From positions 1 to 6,138 of the forward strand of contig CAZECE010000021.1 in assembly GCA_964510525.1 (NCBI GenBank): a DNA stretch of 6,138 bases, written 5' to 3'. The translations under genes and the position numbers were made by a program. The stretch's first letter is position 1. The number at the start of each line of letters is the position of its first letter. The notes beneath the pieces were generated by a model that was not told where the DNA came from, searched no databases, and was given only the letters and a program-made list of their open reading frames with translations. The DNA comes from CAZECE01 sp964510525. GTDB lineage: Bacteria > Pseudomonadota > Gammaproteobacteria > Pseudomonadales > JANQJO01. Of this stretch, positions 1-5,748 are shown one piece after another.

Positions 1-159
1 TGTCCTTTTTGGCCCCTATGTGTCACGGGACCCTCCAATGGCCTGGGGTGGTTTCCAGTTTTAACGTCTTTTTGATCGTGTTGACGGTTATTTGGTCTGG
101 GGGATTTTGCGTGGGCAGTTTTGGGTGAGTGGCTAGCATGAGCGTCTTTTTCTGGCATC

Positions 160-195
160 AAATACCTTGCATAAAGGATATTAACACAGGTATTT
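160..195. repeat. Inverted repeat with 8-bp arms upstream of TA operon 1
   Basis: The arms AAATACCT (160-167) and AGGTATTT (188-195) are perfect reverse complements separated by 20 bases. The spacer and right arm overlap a weak promoter-like pair, TTGCAT at 167-172 and TATTTA at 191-196 with an 18-base spacer. The structure could be a regulator binding site or a remnant of a mobile-element end. No poly-T tract follows, so it is not an obvious terminator. Confidence 0.4.
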
Positions 196-302
196 ATAGG
201 TTAAGCAATCTTCGAGTCCCTTTATAAGGTGCTGTATTATATAGGTCCTTTTTGTGCAGGTGGCGATTCAAGCCATGCTGGCGCCTGTGTTTACAAATCA
301 AA

Positions 303-322
303 ATATGCTATAAAGCGCATAT
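303..322 (+). promoter_or_regulatory. Promoter/operator of TA operon 1
   Basis: The arms ATATGC (303-308) and GCATAT (317-322) form a perfect inverted repeat with an 8-base spacer. The spacer contains TATAAA at 309-314, preceded by TG at 306-307, which makes an extended -10 element (TGnTATAAA). The matching -35 position (286-291) is weak, as is common with extended -10 promoters. A repressor bound to the arms would block this -10 box, the usual negative autoregulation of type II toxin-antitoxin operons. That reading is inference from position; the repeat and box are directly visible. Confidence 0.5.
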
Positions 323-350
323 GATCTACAATGCATAATAAGGGGATGTG

Positions 351-698
351 ATGAGTTGGCTTATTGAGCCTCACGCTGAGTTTATGCCAGAGCTCGAAAA
401 GCTCTCGAAGTTGGTACAAAAAGAACTGTTTGTGAAACTCAAATTCTTGGAAGAATTTGGTCCTCGTCTCGGAAGACCGCACGTGGATACATTAACCGGA
501 TCTAAATACGACAACATGAAAGAGTTAAGGTTTAGTGCGGATGATGGTGTATGGCGAGTGGCGTTTGCATTTGATCCAACCCGTAAAGCCATTTTGTTGG
601 TGGCAGGCGATAAATCAGGGGTGAGTCAAAAGCGGTTTTATAAACAACTTATCACAAAAGCAGACGAGCGGTATGCGGATCATTTGATTCAGCTTTAA
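351..698 (+). CDS. RelE-superfamily toxin, Gp49/HigB-like (DUF891 type)
   Basis: The 115-residue product resembles phage-derived Gp49-like toxins of the RelE/HigB superfamily, which in studied members act as ribosome-dependent mRNA interferases in the cytoplasm. Visible family features are the GPRLGRP stretch (about residues 37-43), a D-x-L-x-G-S-K-Y-x-N-x-K-E-L-R segment (46-60), the W-R-V-A-F-A-F-D strand (68-75) and the basic AGDKSGVSQKRFY segment (85-97), where such toxins carry substrate-contacting basic and aromatic residues. Length is normal for the family. ATG at 351 is chosen because AGGGG (341-345) precedes it at good spacing; an in-frame GTG at 348 would add one residue. The stop codon overlaps the first possible ATG of the antitoxin gene, so the two are one operon with the toxin first. 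Family assignment is confident; exact activity is untested. Confidence 0.88.
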   Translation: MSWLIEPHAEFMPELEKLSKLVQKELFVKLKFLEEFGPRLGRPHVDTLTGSKYDNMKELRFSADDGVWRVAFAFDPTRKAILLVAGDKSGVSQKRFYKQLITKADERYADHLIQL

Positions 699-712
699 TG
701 AGGAGATTTCTA

Positions 713-1045
713 ATGCTCAATGACCAATTAAAATCCTTGTACGATCAATTTTCTGACGAAGAAAAAAAGGAAATAGACGAGCGTTATGCGATGCTCAAAT
801 CAGAATATCTGACGCTACAAGAAATACGAAAACGACAAGAAGTCACTCAGGCCGATATTGCGGGCTTGCTTGGCATTAAGCAGGAAAATGTATCGCGATT
901 AGAAAAACGTAACGATATGAAGCTTTCAACCCTGACGGATTATATTGAAGCTCTCGGCGGTCATATTCAAATACAGGCCGTTTTTCCAGAAAACCATGTC
1001 ATCAATATCGAAATGCCAACGCATAGGCAACAAGGCCAAATATAA
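713..1045 (+). CDS. XRE-family helix-turn-helix antitoxin
   Basis: This 110-residue protein is the expected partner of the toxin just upstream: it should bind and neutralise the toxin and repress the shared promoter. A Cro/C1-type helix-turn-helix lies at about residues 33-82, with the core TQADIAGLLGIKQENVSRLEK (45-65, split here as TQADIAGLLG and IKQENVSRLEK) and the trailing LSTLTDYIEALGG typical of XRE antitoxins. The N-terminal 30 residues are charged and helical and are probably part of the toxin-binding or dimerising region. ATG at 713 has an ideal Shine-Dalgarno sequence, AGGAG at 701-705; the upstream ATG at 698 overlaps the toxin stop codon, would add five residues, and has no such site. 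The KfrA-like gene starts only 2 nt after the stop, so co-transcription is likely. Confidence 0.88.
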   Translation: MLNDQLKSLYDQFSDEEKKEIDERYAMLKSEYLTLQEIRKRQEVTQADIAGLLGIKQENVSRLEKRNDMKLSTLTDYIEALGGHIQIQAVFPENHVINIEMPTHRQQGQI

Positions 1046-1047
1046 AA

Positions 1048-1755
1048 ATGGACCTAAAAACCGAACAAGAAACCTACTGGCAACACCTCACCAAACTCCC
1101 ACACATGGACGCCATCTTCCGCGCCTGCGAAGCATTAGAAGCCGAAAACATCAGCATCAACCGCGATCGCGTGCGGGAACGCTCGGGTGTCACGCCAACC
1201 AACCTCCTTGCAGCCGGCATCAAACTCTACCGAACCCGACAAGACACCACGGATGAATTCACCAAAACCCCAGCGGTCTTATTGCATTTAATCGGCAAGT
1301 CATTAGAAAACGCCTATGAATCCATGGCATCCGACTTTGATGAGAAGATCAAAGACATCGATACTCATTACCAATCCATCGCTGAAAGCCTACAGAACGA
1401 TTTTAATCATCAAGTCGATCTCACCGAACAAAAGCAACAACAGATTGATGAACTCAAATCACTTCTTGAAAAACGTGAAAGTGACATTGAGGATCTCCAA
1501 TCCACCCTTCAAAAAAAAGCCGAAGAACAAGCGAGCTTAACCCACAAATACAACCAACTCCTGCAAGAGCATCGCGATCTGCAACAAAGCTATGAGCAAG
1601 AAAAGCAGCGCAATAAAACCCAAGCCCAAGATCATCATCAAGCCCTTGAAACCATCAAGGAAGAACACGAGAAAAGCTTTTATCATTTAACCCTGCAACA
1701 CGATATGTTCTGGTCTAGTAAATCCGGACACGTTTTTAAGAATTTTATTTCCTAG
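1048..1755 (+). CDS. KfrA-like plasmid DNA-binding coiled-coil protein, probably 3'-truncated
   Basis: The 235-residue product has the two-part layout of KfrA-type proteins: an N-terminal DNA-binding domain (about residues 15-65, with ACEALEAENISINRDRVRER followed by SGVTPTNLLAAGIKLYR) and a long Glu/Gln/Lys-rich coiled coil (about 100-218). KfrA proteins are plasmid-encoded autoregulators linked to stable plasmid inheritance and may act as nucleoid-like or partition-associated filaments. Known members are often longer, around 300 or more residues. The last 16 residues (220-235) break the heptad pattern and look like translation of unrelated DNA up to a chance stop, a few bases before the transposon end. 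The gene begins 2 nt after the antitoxin stop; its own ribosome site is poor (AAGG at 1032-1035, 12 nt away), suggesting translational coupling. Coding-strand composition is A- and C-rich and G-poor, unlike the TA genes upstream. KfrA family membership is by motif resemblance only. Confidence 0.68.
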   Translation: MDLKTEQETYWQHLTKLPHMDAIFRACEALEAENISINRDRVRERSGVTPTNLLAAGIKLYRTRQDTTDEFTKTPAVLLHLIGKSLENAYESMASDFDEKIKDIDTHYQSIAESLQNDFNHQVDLTEQKQQQIDELKSLLEKRESDIEDLQSTLQKKAEEQASLTHKYNQLLQEHRDLQQSYEQEKQRNKTQAQDHHQALETIKEEHEKSFYHLTLQHDMFWSSKSGHVFKNFIS

Positions 1756-1758
1756 TTT
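1706..1758. other. Junction tract between KfrA-like gene and transposon; possible insertion-sequence end
   Basis: From 1706 the sequence no longer encodes coiled coil. It begins TGTTCTGGTCTAGTAAATCC and continues with GGACAC, which resembles the TG-starting, CCGGACAC-containing termini of some IS3-type insertion sequences. I cannot find the opposite end in this window. It may be a solo relic of an IS that cut the KfrA-like gene before the Tn3-type element arrived beside it. The resemblance is from memory and weak. Confidence 0.25.
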
Positions 1759-1763
1759 GCCAT

Positions 1764-1800
1764 TTTGAGGCTCCACCCAGATTCCTGCAGGATTCGCCAC
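1764..1800 (+). repeat. Left terminal inverted repeat (37 bp, perfect)
   Basis: It starts TTTGAGGCTCCACC and ends GGATTCGCCAC and is the exact reverse complement of 4954-4990. If one mismatch (position 1763 against 4991) is allowed, the match extends outward by five bases to 1759 and 4995. It lies just downstream of the transposase stop codon, at the 3' end of that gene. Confidence 0.92.
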
Positions 1801-1805
1801 ATCGG

Positions 1806-1826
1806 CTGTAACCGCTTGTATTGATT
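1806..1826 (+). repeat. Subterminal inverted-repeat blocks, left end
   Basis: CTGTAACC (1806-1813) and TATTGATT (1819-1826) recur in reverse complement near the right end, at 4940-4947 and 4932-4939, in the same order and at similar distance from the terminus. The spacing between the two blocks differs by a few bases. They may be extra transposase or host-factor contacts, or the worn inner part of a once longer terminal repeat. Confidence 0.45.
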
Positions 1827-1837
1827 GATTAATTGTT

Positions 1838-4761
1838 TCAGATAAGCTGGAGTTCGGGTGGGGCATTTGGGGTGTCAACGTCTATATAGTACGTACCAAG
1901 CAAACTGATGTGTTGTCCCCGGAACGGAGATAGCTTTTTCAGTAGCTCATCTGGGATATCGCCTCCTTGACGCCTAAATCGGTTAATCACTTTCGTCATT
2001 GCATCGACATTATAAAGCATGACGAGGTTGGCGACTAGATGGTTATACAAGATTATTTTCTGTTGCTCGTGTTTTAGGTTTTCAGAAATAACGCCTTTAT
2101 TGGCAAAGAAAATCCATTTGGCGAAATAATTAAATTCTTCACTTTTACTGATTCCCGCTTGTATGGCACTCTCAGCTCACAGCTACTAAAGAACAACAAT
2201 AAAATAGAGCTCATACAGCCTCGCCTCATTCTCGAAACACAGCATGCTGCTAGTTTTTTATAATTAGACGGGCTAATACACCTCACCAGGCCGTGCCGCC
2301 GACCGTGCCGGTACCGATAGTGGGGACTAGTTGTAACATTTTCGGAAGGTCGCGCCTGATGACTTGCCAAGAACGGGTACTGAAAATAATGCACCCAGAT
2401 ACGGATGAACGACCCTTATATCTGCATGCAATAATACAAACTGGACACGATCCCTTAATGCGTAGTAACAGGCGTATACCCAGCCGATAATAAAGGCCAA
2501 AAATAATATACGACTGTGCATGAGTATCGCCGTGGACCTGTTCAACTTGATACGTACACAGGTGATTTAATACCCCATCAATCAAATACAAGGATTCATG
2601 GACGCCACACGGAATAAACTGACTAAAGCGGGCGATGTATTGATCCGAGACATGATAATAACCAATACCACCCGTGCCGCCATAACGGATGTGGTATTCG
2701 GAAAGAATGTTTTGTTCATAGACATTCCATTGCGTCACATCGACCGATACCGATCGACCACTGCCCCAGAGTTTGGGTAGTTCGTAACGCTGGTAAACGC
2801 GAATAACCCGACTAGTGGCTTGTTGCGGCCTATTTTCAGTAAACGCATGCATTTTGAGCCATGCGATTTGCTTTTGAGAATACCCTTTTAACGAACGGGA
2901 TAACTCAGTGGATCCAATATTGCAGCCGTAACACAGTAATGTCACGACCAGTCGTTTCAGAGGGCTTTTGATTTTAAGCCGATGCACACCTCGGGTGACC
3001 ATAAGTTCCGCGATCCCAGCCCACTCACAGGTTTTAAACAGAACGTGAATCACAGGCTTTTTTCAAACTGATTTGTTAGTTTCTTCAAAAACGACAGTTC
3101 TTTCTCAGACGCCTCCAGACCAGGCTCTTTTTTTAATCGAAAGCCATTTTCTTGAATGACAATAAATTGATTTTCTGGAATAGCCGTGTCTAACTGCTCA
3201 GCTTTTTTGCGGATGGATCCTTTTAAGCCGGCGACAAATTCACGGGGTTCCAGCGAGTAGCGTACGTGTTTTTTAAGCTCGTCTAAAGCGACTTTAAGAT
3301 CAGCGCCGCGCACAAAATCATCCTGGATGTTATTGAACAAATAACTGTTTTCTAAATACAGATCGCCGCTTTGTATTTCATCCAGAACGCACGTGATGCA
3401 ATAACATTCTAATGCAACTGGGTCGATCATGCCCTTTTCTGATACCGCCAATAGCCAGCGAGTATTCAACTGCAATCCCATTTGTTCTAGCTGATTCGTT
3501 GAAAGATAGTTTTTTTCCCACGTTGCCATAACGAGTGGAGGGCCTGTAGATAAACGGTGTCGCCTGACCCGCTTCGGATGGTTAAAGCCTGTATGGTTTG
3601 CTTAATCAGGCTTCTTGAGTGGCGAAACCGTTTCACTAAGAAAGGATACAAATCAGCGCGCTTTATTTTTTCAATAGCTGAACACCGATCTAATATATTT
3701 TCTGGGTGAGAAAATATGTTCTGAAATTTAATTTCTTTTGAACGCCATGCCAACGCATCATCATTGAGAAGATGAACCGCTTTTTTAGTGACAGATGAGA
3801 CATAAACGGCATCCTCCATAAAACGGCTGGCACGTGCATCTAAATCCGCTTGTGCTTTATTTTCAAGCGTCCTCATATAGCGAATAAGCATCCAAACCAG
3901 GTGGTCGGTCATCAGATATTGGCGTTCGCAGATGAAGATCACCGCCAGGGCATATCGTTTAGTGGGTTTTAATGACTTCATTCGATCTGCATCGTACGCC
4001 ATGCACTCTTGAACCCACTGCTTTCTTTTGAGTTCAGGAATATAGGGCAGATGGGGCAGCTTTCGAGCGAGATCATCAGTCCATTTAACGATCGTTAAGT
4101 ACAAGCGGAGATGATTAAACGAAGGCTTTTTGGGTTCTTGTTTCAATCGGAACCAGTCAGTACCGTCTTCGTCGTTAACGTCCCATAATGCTGATAACGT
4201 TTTTTTCTGATCCGTGTTTAAATTACTATAAAGACATTTAAAGACTCGGTTATTGACTTGAGAACGCGCCGATAGCGCCAAGCGATCTAAGGCCGAAAAA
4301 CTCGGCAGCTCAATGTTGAGCGATATCAATTCTTCAATCACGGCATTAATAATATCAACTACAGGGTCTTTACGGCTGGCATGATCAAGCGCGAGTTTTA
4401 ATGCAAGATCGTTGGCTTTTGAATACGGTTGAATGTTTAAATGTTTGAGAATGGCCGTTTTATGACGGTTTAAATGCGAGTTTTTTTGAAATGCTTGTTT
4501 GGAATGCTGGCTGACATCAATACTCAGAGACTCACCCAACAATAAAATGAGGCTACTCGGTATTGATGTATGAGTGGGGAAGTAGTGAAGCACTTGGAAA
4601 GTTTTCAAAAGCGCTAATCGGACCAAGCGTGCCGAGTTGGATTTTAAAGAATGCCGAATCCAGTAAAGTTCTTGGTTGGAAGGTTTAAAAAGCTGATTGA
4701 GTTCGTTGTCTGAATAAGAGCGTTTTAGGGTGGGGTAGGCTGTCTGTTTGATCGTTGCCAT
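1838..4761 (-). pseudogene. tnpA: Tn3-family transposase TnpA, multiply frameshifted
   Basis: The gene would encode a DDE transposase of about 970 residues, normal for Tn3-family TnpA, but it is in at least six reading-frame segments. The first 420 residues (4761 down to about 3516) are the DNA-binding N-terminal half (DUF4158-like). A second frame (about 3510-3058) includes the family segment DEIQSGDLYLENS. A third frame (about 3058-2470) carries the catalytic domain, with the first Asp in SVDVTQWN (codon 2741-2739), SEYHIRYGGTGGIGYYHVSD, and the second Asp in HGDTHAQS (codon 2528-2526). Segments between about 2470 and 2177 change frame repeatedly (LHADIRVVHPYLGALF; STRSWQVIRRDLPKMLQ; ISPSNYKKLAA; LFFSSCELR), and the zone where the catalytic Glu should lie is about 30 bases short. 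The C-terminus (2176-1838) is intact and contains SENLKHEQQKI, YNHLVANLVMLYNV and LSPFRGQHISLLG. The first two shifts are each -1 at poly-A runs. The start is ATG at 4761 after an AAAGAGA-type ribosome site. Confidence 0.9.
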
Positions 4762-4851
4762 AAAGATCTCTTTTTAGACAATTTACAAAAACAGGTCCAT
4801 TTTGGCGGTTTTTTTCTAGAGTGAAAAGCGTGCGTTTATAAAAAAAGCGTT

Positions 4852-4881
4852 TAAATACAAACGGTTATAGGAACAATTCAA
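4852..4881 (-). promoter_or_regulatory. Possible tnpA promoter
   Basis: On the minus strand, TTGAAT (4881-4876) is followed after 18 bases by TATTTA (4857-4852), about 90 bases upstream of the transposase start. The surrounding region (4762-4953) is A/T-rich, has no gene, and carries GCGTTTA twice (4833-4839 and 4847-4853), which could be regulator sites. Other weak promoter-like pairs exist here, so this choice is tentative. Confidence 0.25.
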
Positions 4882-4931
4882 GGTTTACTTGAGAGTGCAA
4901 AACACCCATTTTTAAAATGTATTTTGATATA

Positions 4932-4947
4932 AATCAATAGGTTACAG
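4932..4947 (-). repeat. Subterminal inverted-repeat blocks, right end
   Basis: This is the counterpart of the left blocks: reading inward from the right terminus, CTGTAACC (4947-4940) is followed directly by TATTGATT (4939-4932). On the left the same blocks are separated by five bases, so one end has gained or lost sequence between them. Confidence 0.45.
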
Positions 4948-4953
4948 AGAGAA

Positions 4954-4990
4954 GTGGCGAATCCTGCAGGAATCTGGGTGGAGCCTCAAA
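4954..4990 (-). repeat. Right terminal inverted repeat (37 bp, perfect)
   Basis: It is the exact reverse complement of 1764-1800. It lies upstream of the transposase gene, about 190 bases from its start codon, and its outer edge touches the -35 box of the second TA operon. Conservation of all 37 positions while the transposase decays suggests either recent decay or selection through trans-mobilisation or recombination. Confidence 0.92.
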
Positions 4991-5024
4991 TTGGCGTTTT
5001 ATGAATGCATACTATAATATGCAT
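4991..5024 (+). promoter_or_regulatory. Promoter/operator of TA operon 2
   Basis: A perfect -10 box TATAAT (5013-5018) sits 16 bases after a -35-like TTGGCG (4991-4996). The -10 lies within a perfect inverted repeat with 7-bp arms, ATGCATA (5005-5011) and TATGCAT (5018-5024), six bases apart, so a repressor on the arms would occlude the promoter. The -35 begins at the first base outside the transposon's right terminal repeat, so the element either supplied or preserved it on insertion. Negative autoregulation by the antitoxin or the toxin-antitoxin complex is inferred from the position of the repeat. Confidence 0.65.
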
Positions 5025-5057
5025 GCTATATTGGTATTGTAAGGACAAGGAAGTGAT

Positions 5058-5399
5058 ATGGGGGAAGCCATTCAATCTAAGAGCATCAAAGTTTATGCAG
5101 ATGCAAATGGGCGGGAGCCATATTTTGAGTGGTTTAAAGGCCTTAAAGACGTAAAAGGGCGAGCGCGAATTGAGTCGCGTTTACAACGTTTAGCCGTTGG
5201 CCATTTTGGCGACACTAAGTCAGTTGGTGAGGGCGTCTCAGAATTAAGAATGTTTTTCGGTCCGGGGTATCGAGTATATTACGGAGAAGATCAGGGGAAT
5301 ATCGTGGTCTTACTCTGTGGTGGAGATAAGGGCAGTCAGAAAAAAGACATTCAATTAGCTAAAAACTATTGGCAGGACTACTTAAACAATGAACGGTAA
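5058..5399 (+). CDS. RelE/ParE-superfamily toxin, HigB/HI1419-like addiction-module killer protein
   Basis: The 113-residue product matches the addiction-module killer protein family (TIGR02683 type) of the RelE/ParE superfamily, small cytoplasmic toxins paired with HI1420-like antitoxins. Family marks are GREPYFEWFKGLKD (about 18-31), the basic helix RARIESRLQRL (35-45), the core GVSELRMFFGPGYRVYY (59-75) and LLCGGDKGSQKKDI (85-98) near the C-terminus, where the basic residues usually contact RNA. Length is normal and no key block is missing. ATG at 5058 has a good ribosome site, AAGGA at 5047-5051, six bases upstream. The 3' end overlaps the antitoxin gene by 11 bases if that gene starts at 5389, indicating translational coupling. 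The target (ribosome-bound mRNA rather than gyrase) is inferred from family, not seen. Confidence 0.9.
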   Translation: MGEAIQSKSIKVYADANGREPYFEWFKGLKDVKGRARIESRLQRLAVGHFGDTKSVGEGVSELRMFFGPGYRVYYGEDQGNIVVLLCGGDKGSQKKDIQLAKNYWQDYLNNER

Positions 5400-5727
5400 G
5401 CGAGAAATGAGAGATTTAAATGCTGTTTCTGAAGAGTACTATCGAGAGCACCCAGAAGAGATTGATACTTTCTTAGAAGTGGCGTTTGAGGAATACGCGG
5501 AAGACGGGTGTTTGCCGGCTTTATTATCTCAACTGCGTATGATTGCGCGTGTTAAAGGTATTTCTGCATTGTCAGAGGAGACAGGTATGACGCGCAACGG
5601 TATCCAAAAAGCGTTATCAGAAGCCGGGAACCCTAAATTCGACAACATTAATACCTTGATGCATGCCATGGGCTATCAATTGATGCCACAACAGCTAACA
5701 CCTAATACACAAGCTCGTTTGGGTTAG
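5389..5727 (+). CDS. HI1420-like antitoxin (addiction-module antidote protein)
   Basis: The 112-residue product resembles the antidote family found beside HigB/HI1419-like toxins (TIGR02684 type). It should neutralise the toxin and repress the operon. The N-terminal part is acidic (REHPEEIDTFLEVAFEEYAE, about 19-38), and a helix-turn-helix follows in the second half: GISALSEETGMTRNGIQKAL with SEAGNPKFDNINTLMHAMGY, a very typical ending for this family. ATG at 5389 overlaps the toxin stop; an in-frame ATG at 5407 is equally compatible with the family length and neither has a strong ribosome site, so the start is uncertain. The next gene begins about 21 bases after the stop in the same direction. 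Confidence 0.88.
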   Translation: MNGKREMRDLNAVSEEYYREHPEEIDTFLEVAFEEYAEDGCLPALLSQLRMIARVKGISALSEETGMTRNGIQKALSEAGNPKFDNINTLMHAMGYQLMPQQLTPNTQARLG

Positions 5728-5748
5728 AGGATAAGACGGTAAAGCTTT

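Larger units (their letters stand above)
1..347. other. Non-coding left flank (no gene seen)
   Basis: I see no convincing gene in this stretch on either strand. It is rich in G and T on the plus strand for the first 150 bases and contains two copies of CGTCTTTTT (65-73 and 143-151). An inverted repeat with 8-bp arms lies at 160-195, and the promoter/operator of the first toxin-antitoxin operon lies at its right edge. It could be the remnant of an upstream intergenic region or of an older mobile element end, but I recognise no terminus. Confidence 0.5.
1764..4990 (-). mobile_element. Tn3-family transposon (transposase-only, decayed), 3.2 kb
   Basis: The element is bounded by perfect 37-bp inverted repeats at 1764-1800 and 4954-4990, about the 38-bp size usual in the Tn3 family, and contains one leftward gene whose translated pieces match Tn3-family TnpA from end to end. 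No resolvase, res-like site or intact passenger gene is visible, so it resembles transposase-only Tn3-type elements. The repeats do not start with the GGGG and do not end with the TAAG common in classic Tn3 ends. The flanks give no clear 5-bp target duplication: five bases outside the repeats are GCCAT on the left and TTGGC on the right, which are near inverted rather than direct copies. The transposase is broken, so the copy is non-autonomous. Confidence 0.85.

Noticed and set aside
291..592. Minus-strand open frames opposite the first toxin gene
   Set aside because: They lie antisense to a well supported toxin, show no family features, and lack plausible translation signals.
945..1256. Open frame of 103 codons overlapping the XRE antitoxin and the KfrA-like gene
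   Set aside because: It reads in a shifted frame across two better supported genes, is Arg/His/Pro-rich in a way typical of shadow frames, and has no ribosome site or family resemblance.
1316..1540. Open frame of 74 codons inside the KfrA-like gene
   Set aside because: It is a shadow of the low-complexity coiled-coil coding sequence, with no domain or translation signal.
2293..2780. Plus-strand open frames inside the transposase region
   Set aside because: They are antisense to segments whose minus-strand translation matches Tn3-family catalytic-domain motifs, so they are shadows.
3505..3520. Programmed -1 ribosomal frameshift in the transposase
   Set aside because: The heptamer is not in the classic slippery phase, and the gene has several additional frame breaks and a deletion downstream, so a simple homopolymer deletion in a pseudogene is the better explanation; kept only as a finding to check.
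2283..3529. Two separate leftward genes (3529-3050 and 3053-2283) downstream of a 424-codon gene
   Set aside because: Together with the upstream and downstream pieces they align in order with a single Tn3-family transposase, so they are fragments of one broken gene rather than independent genes.
4762..4953. Resolvase recombination (res) site or small resolvase gene between the transposase start and the right terminus
   Set aside because: No resolvase-like coding frame exists and I cannot see paired resolvase-type sub-sites; the region is just A/T-rich with a short repeated GCGTTTA.
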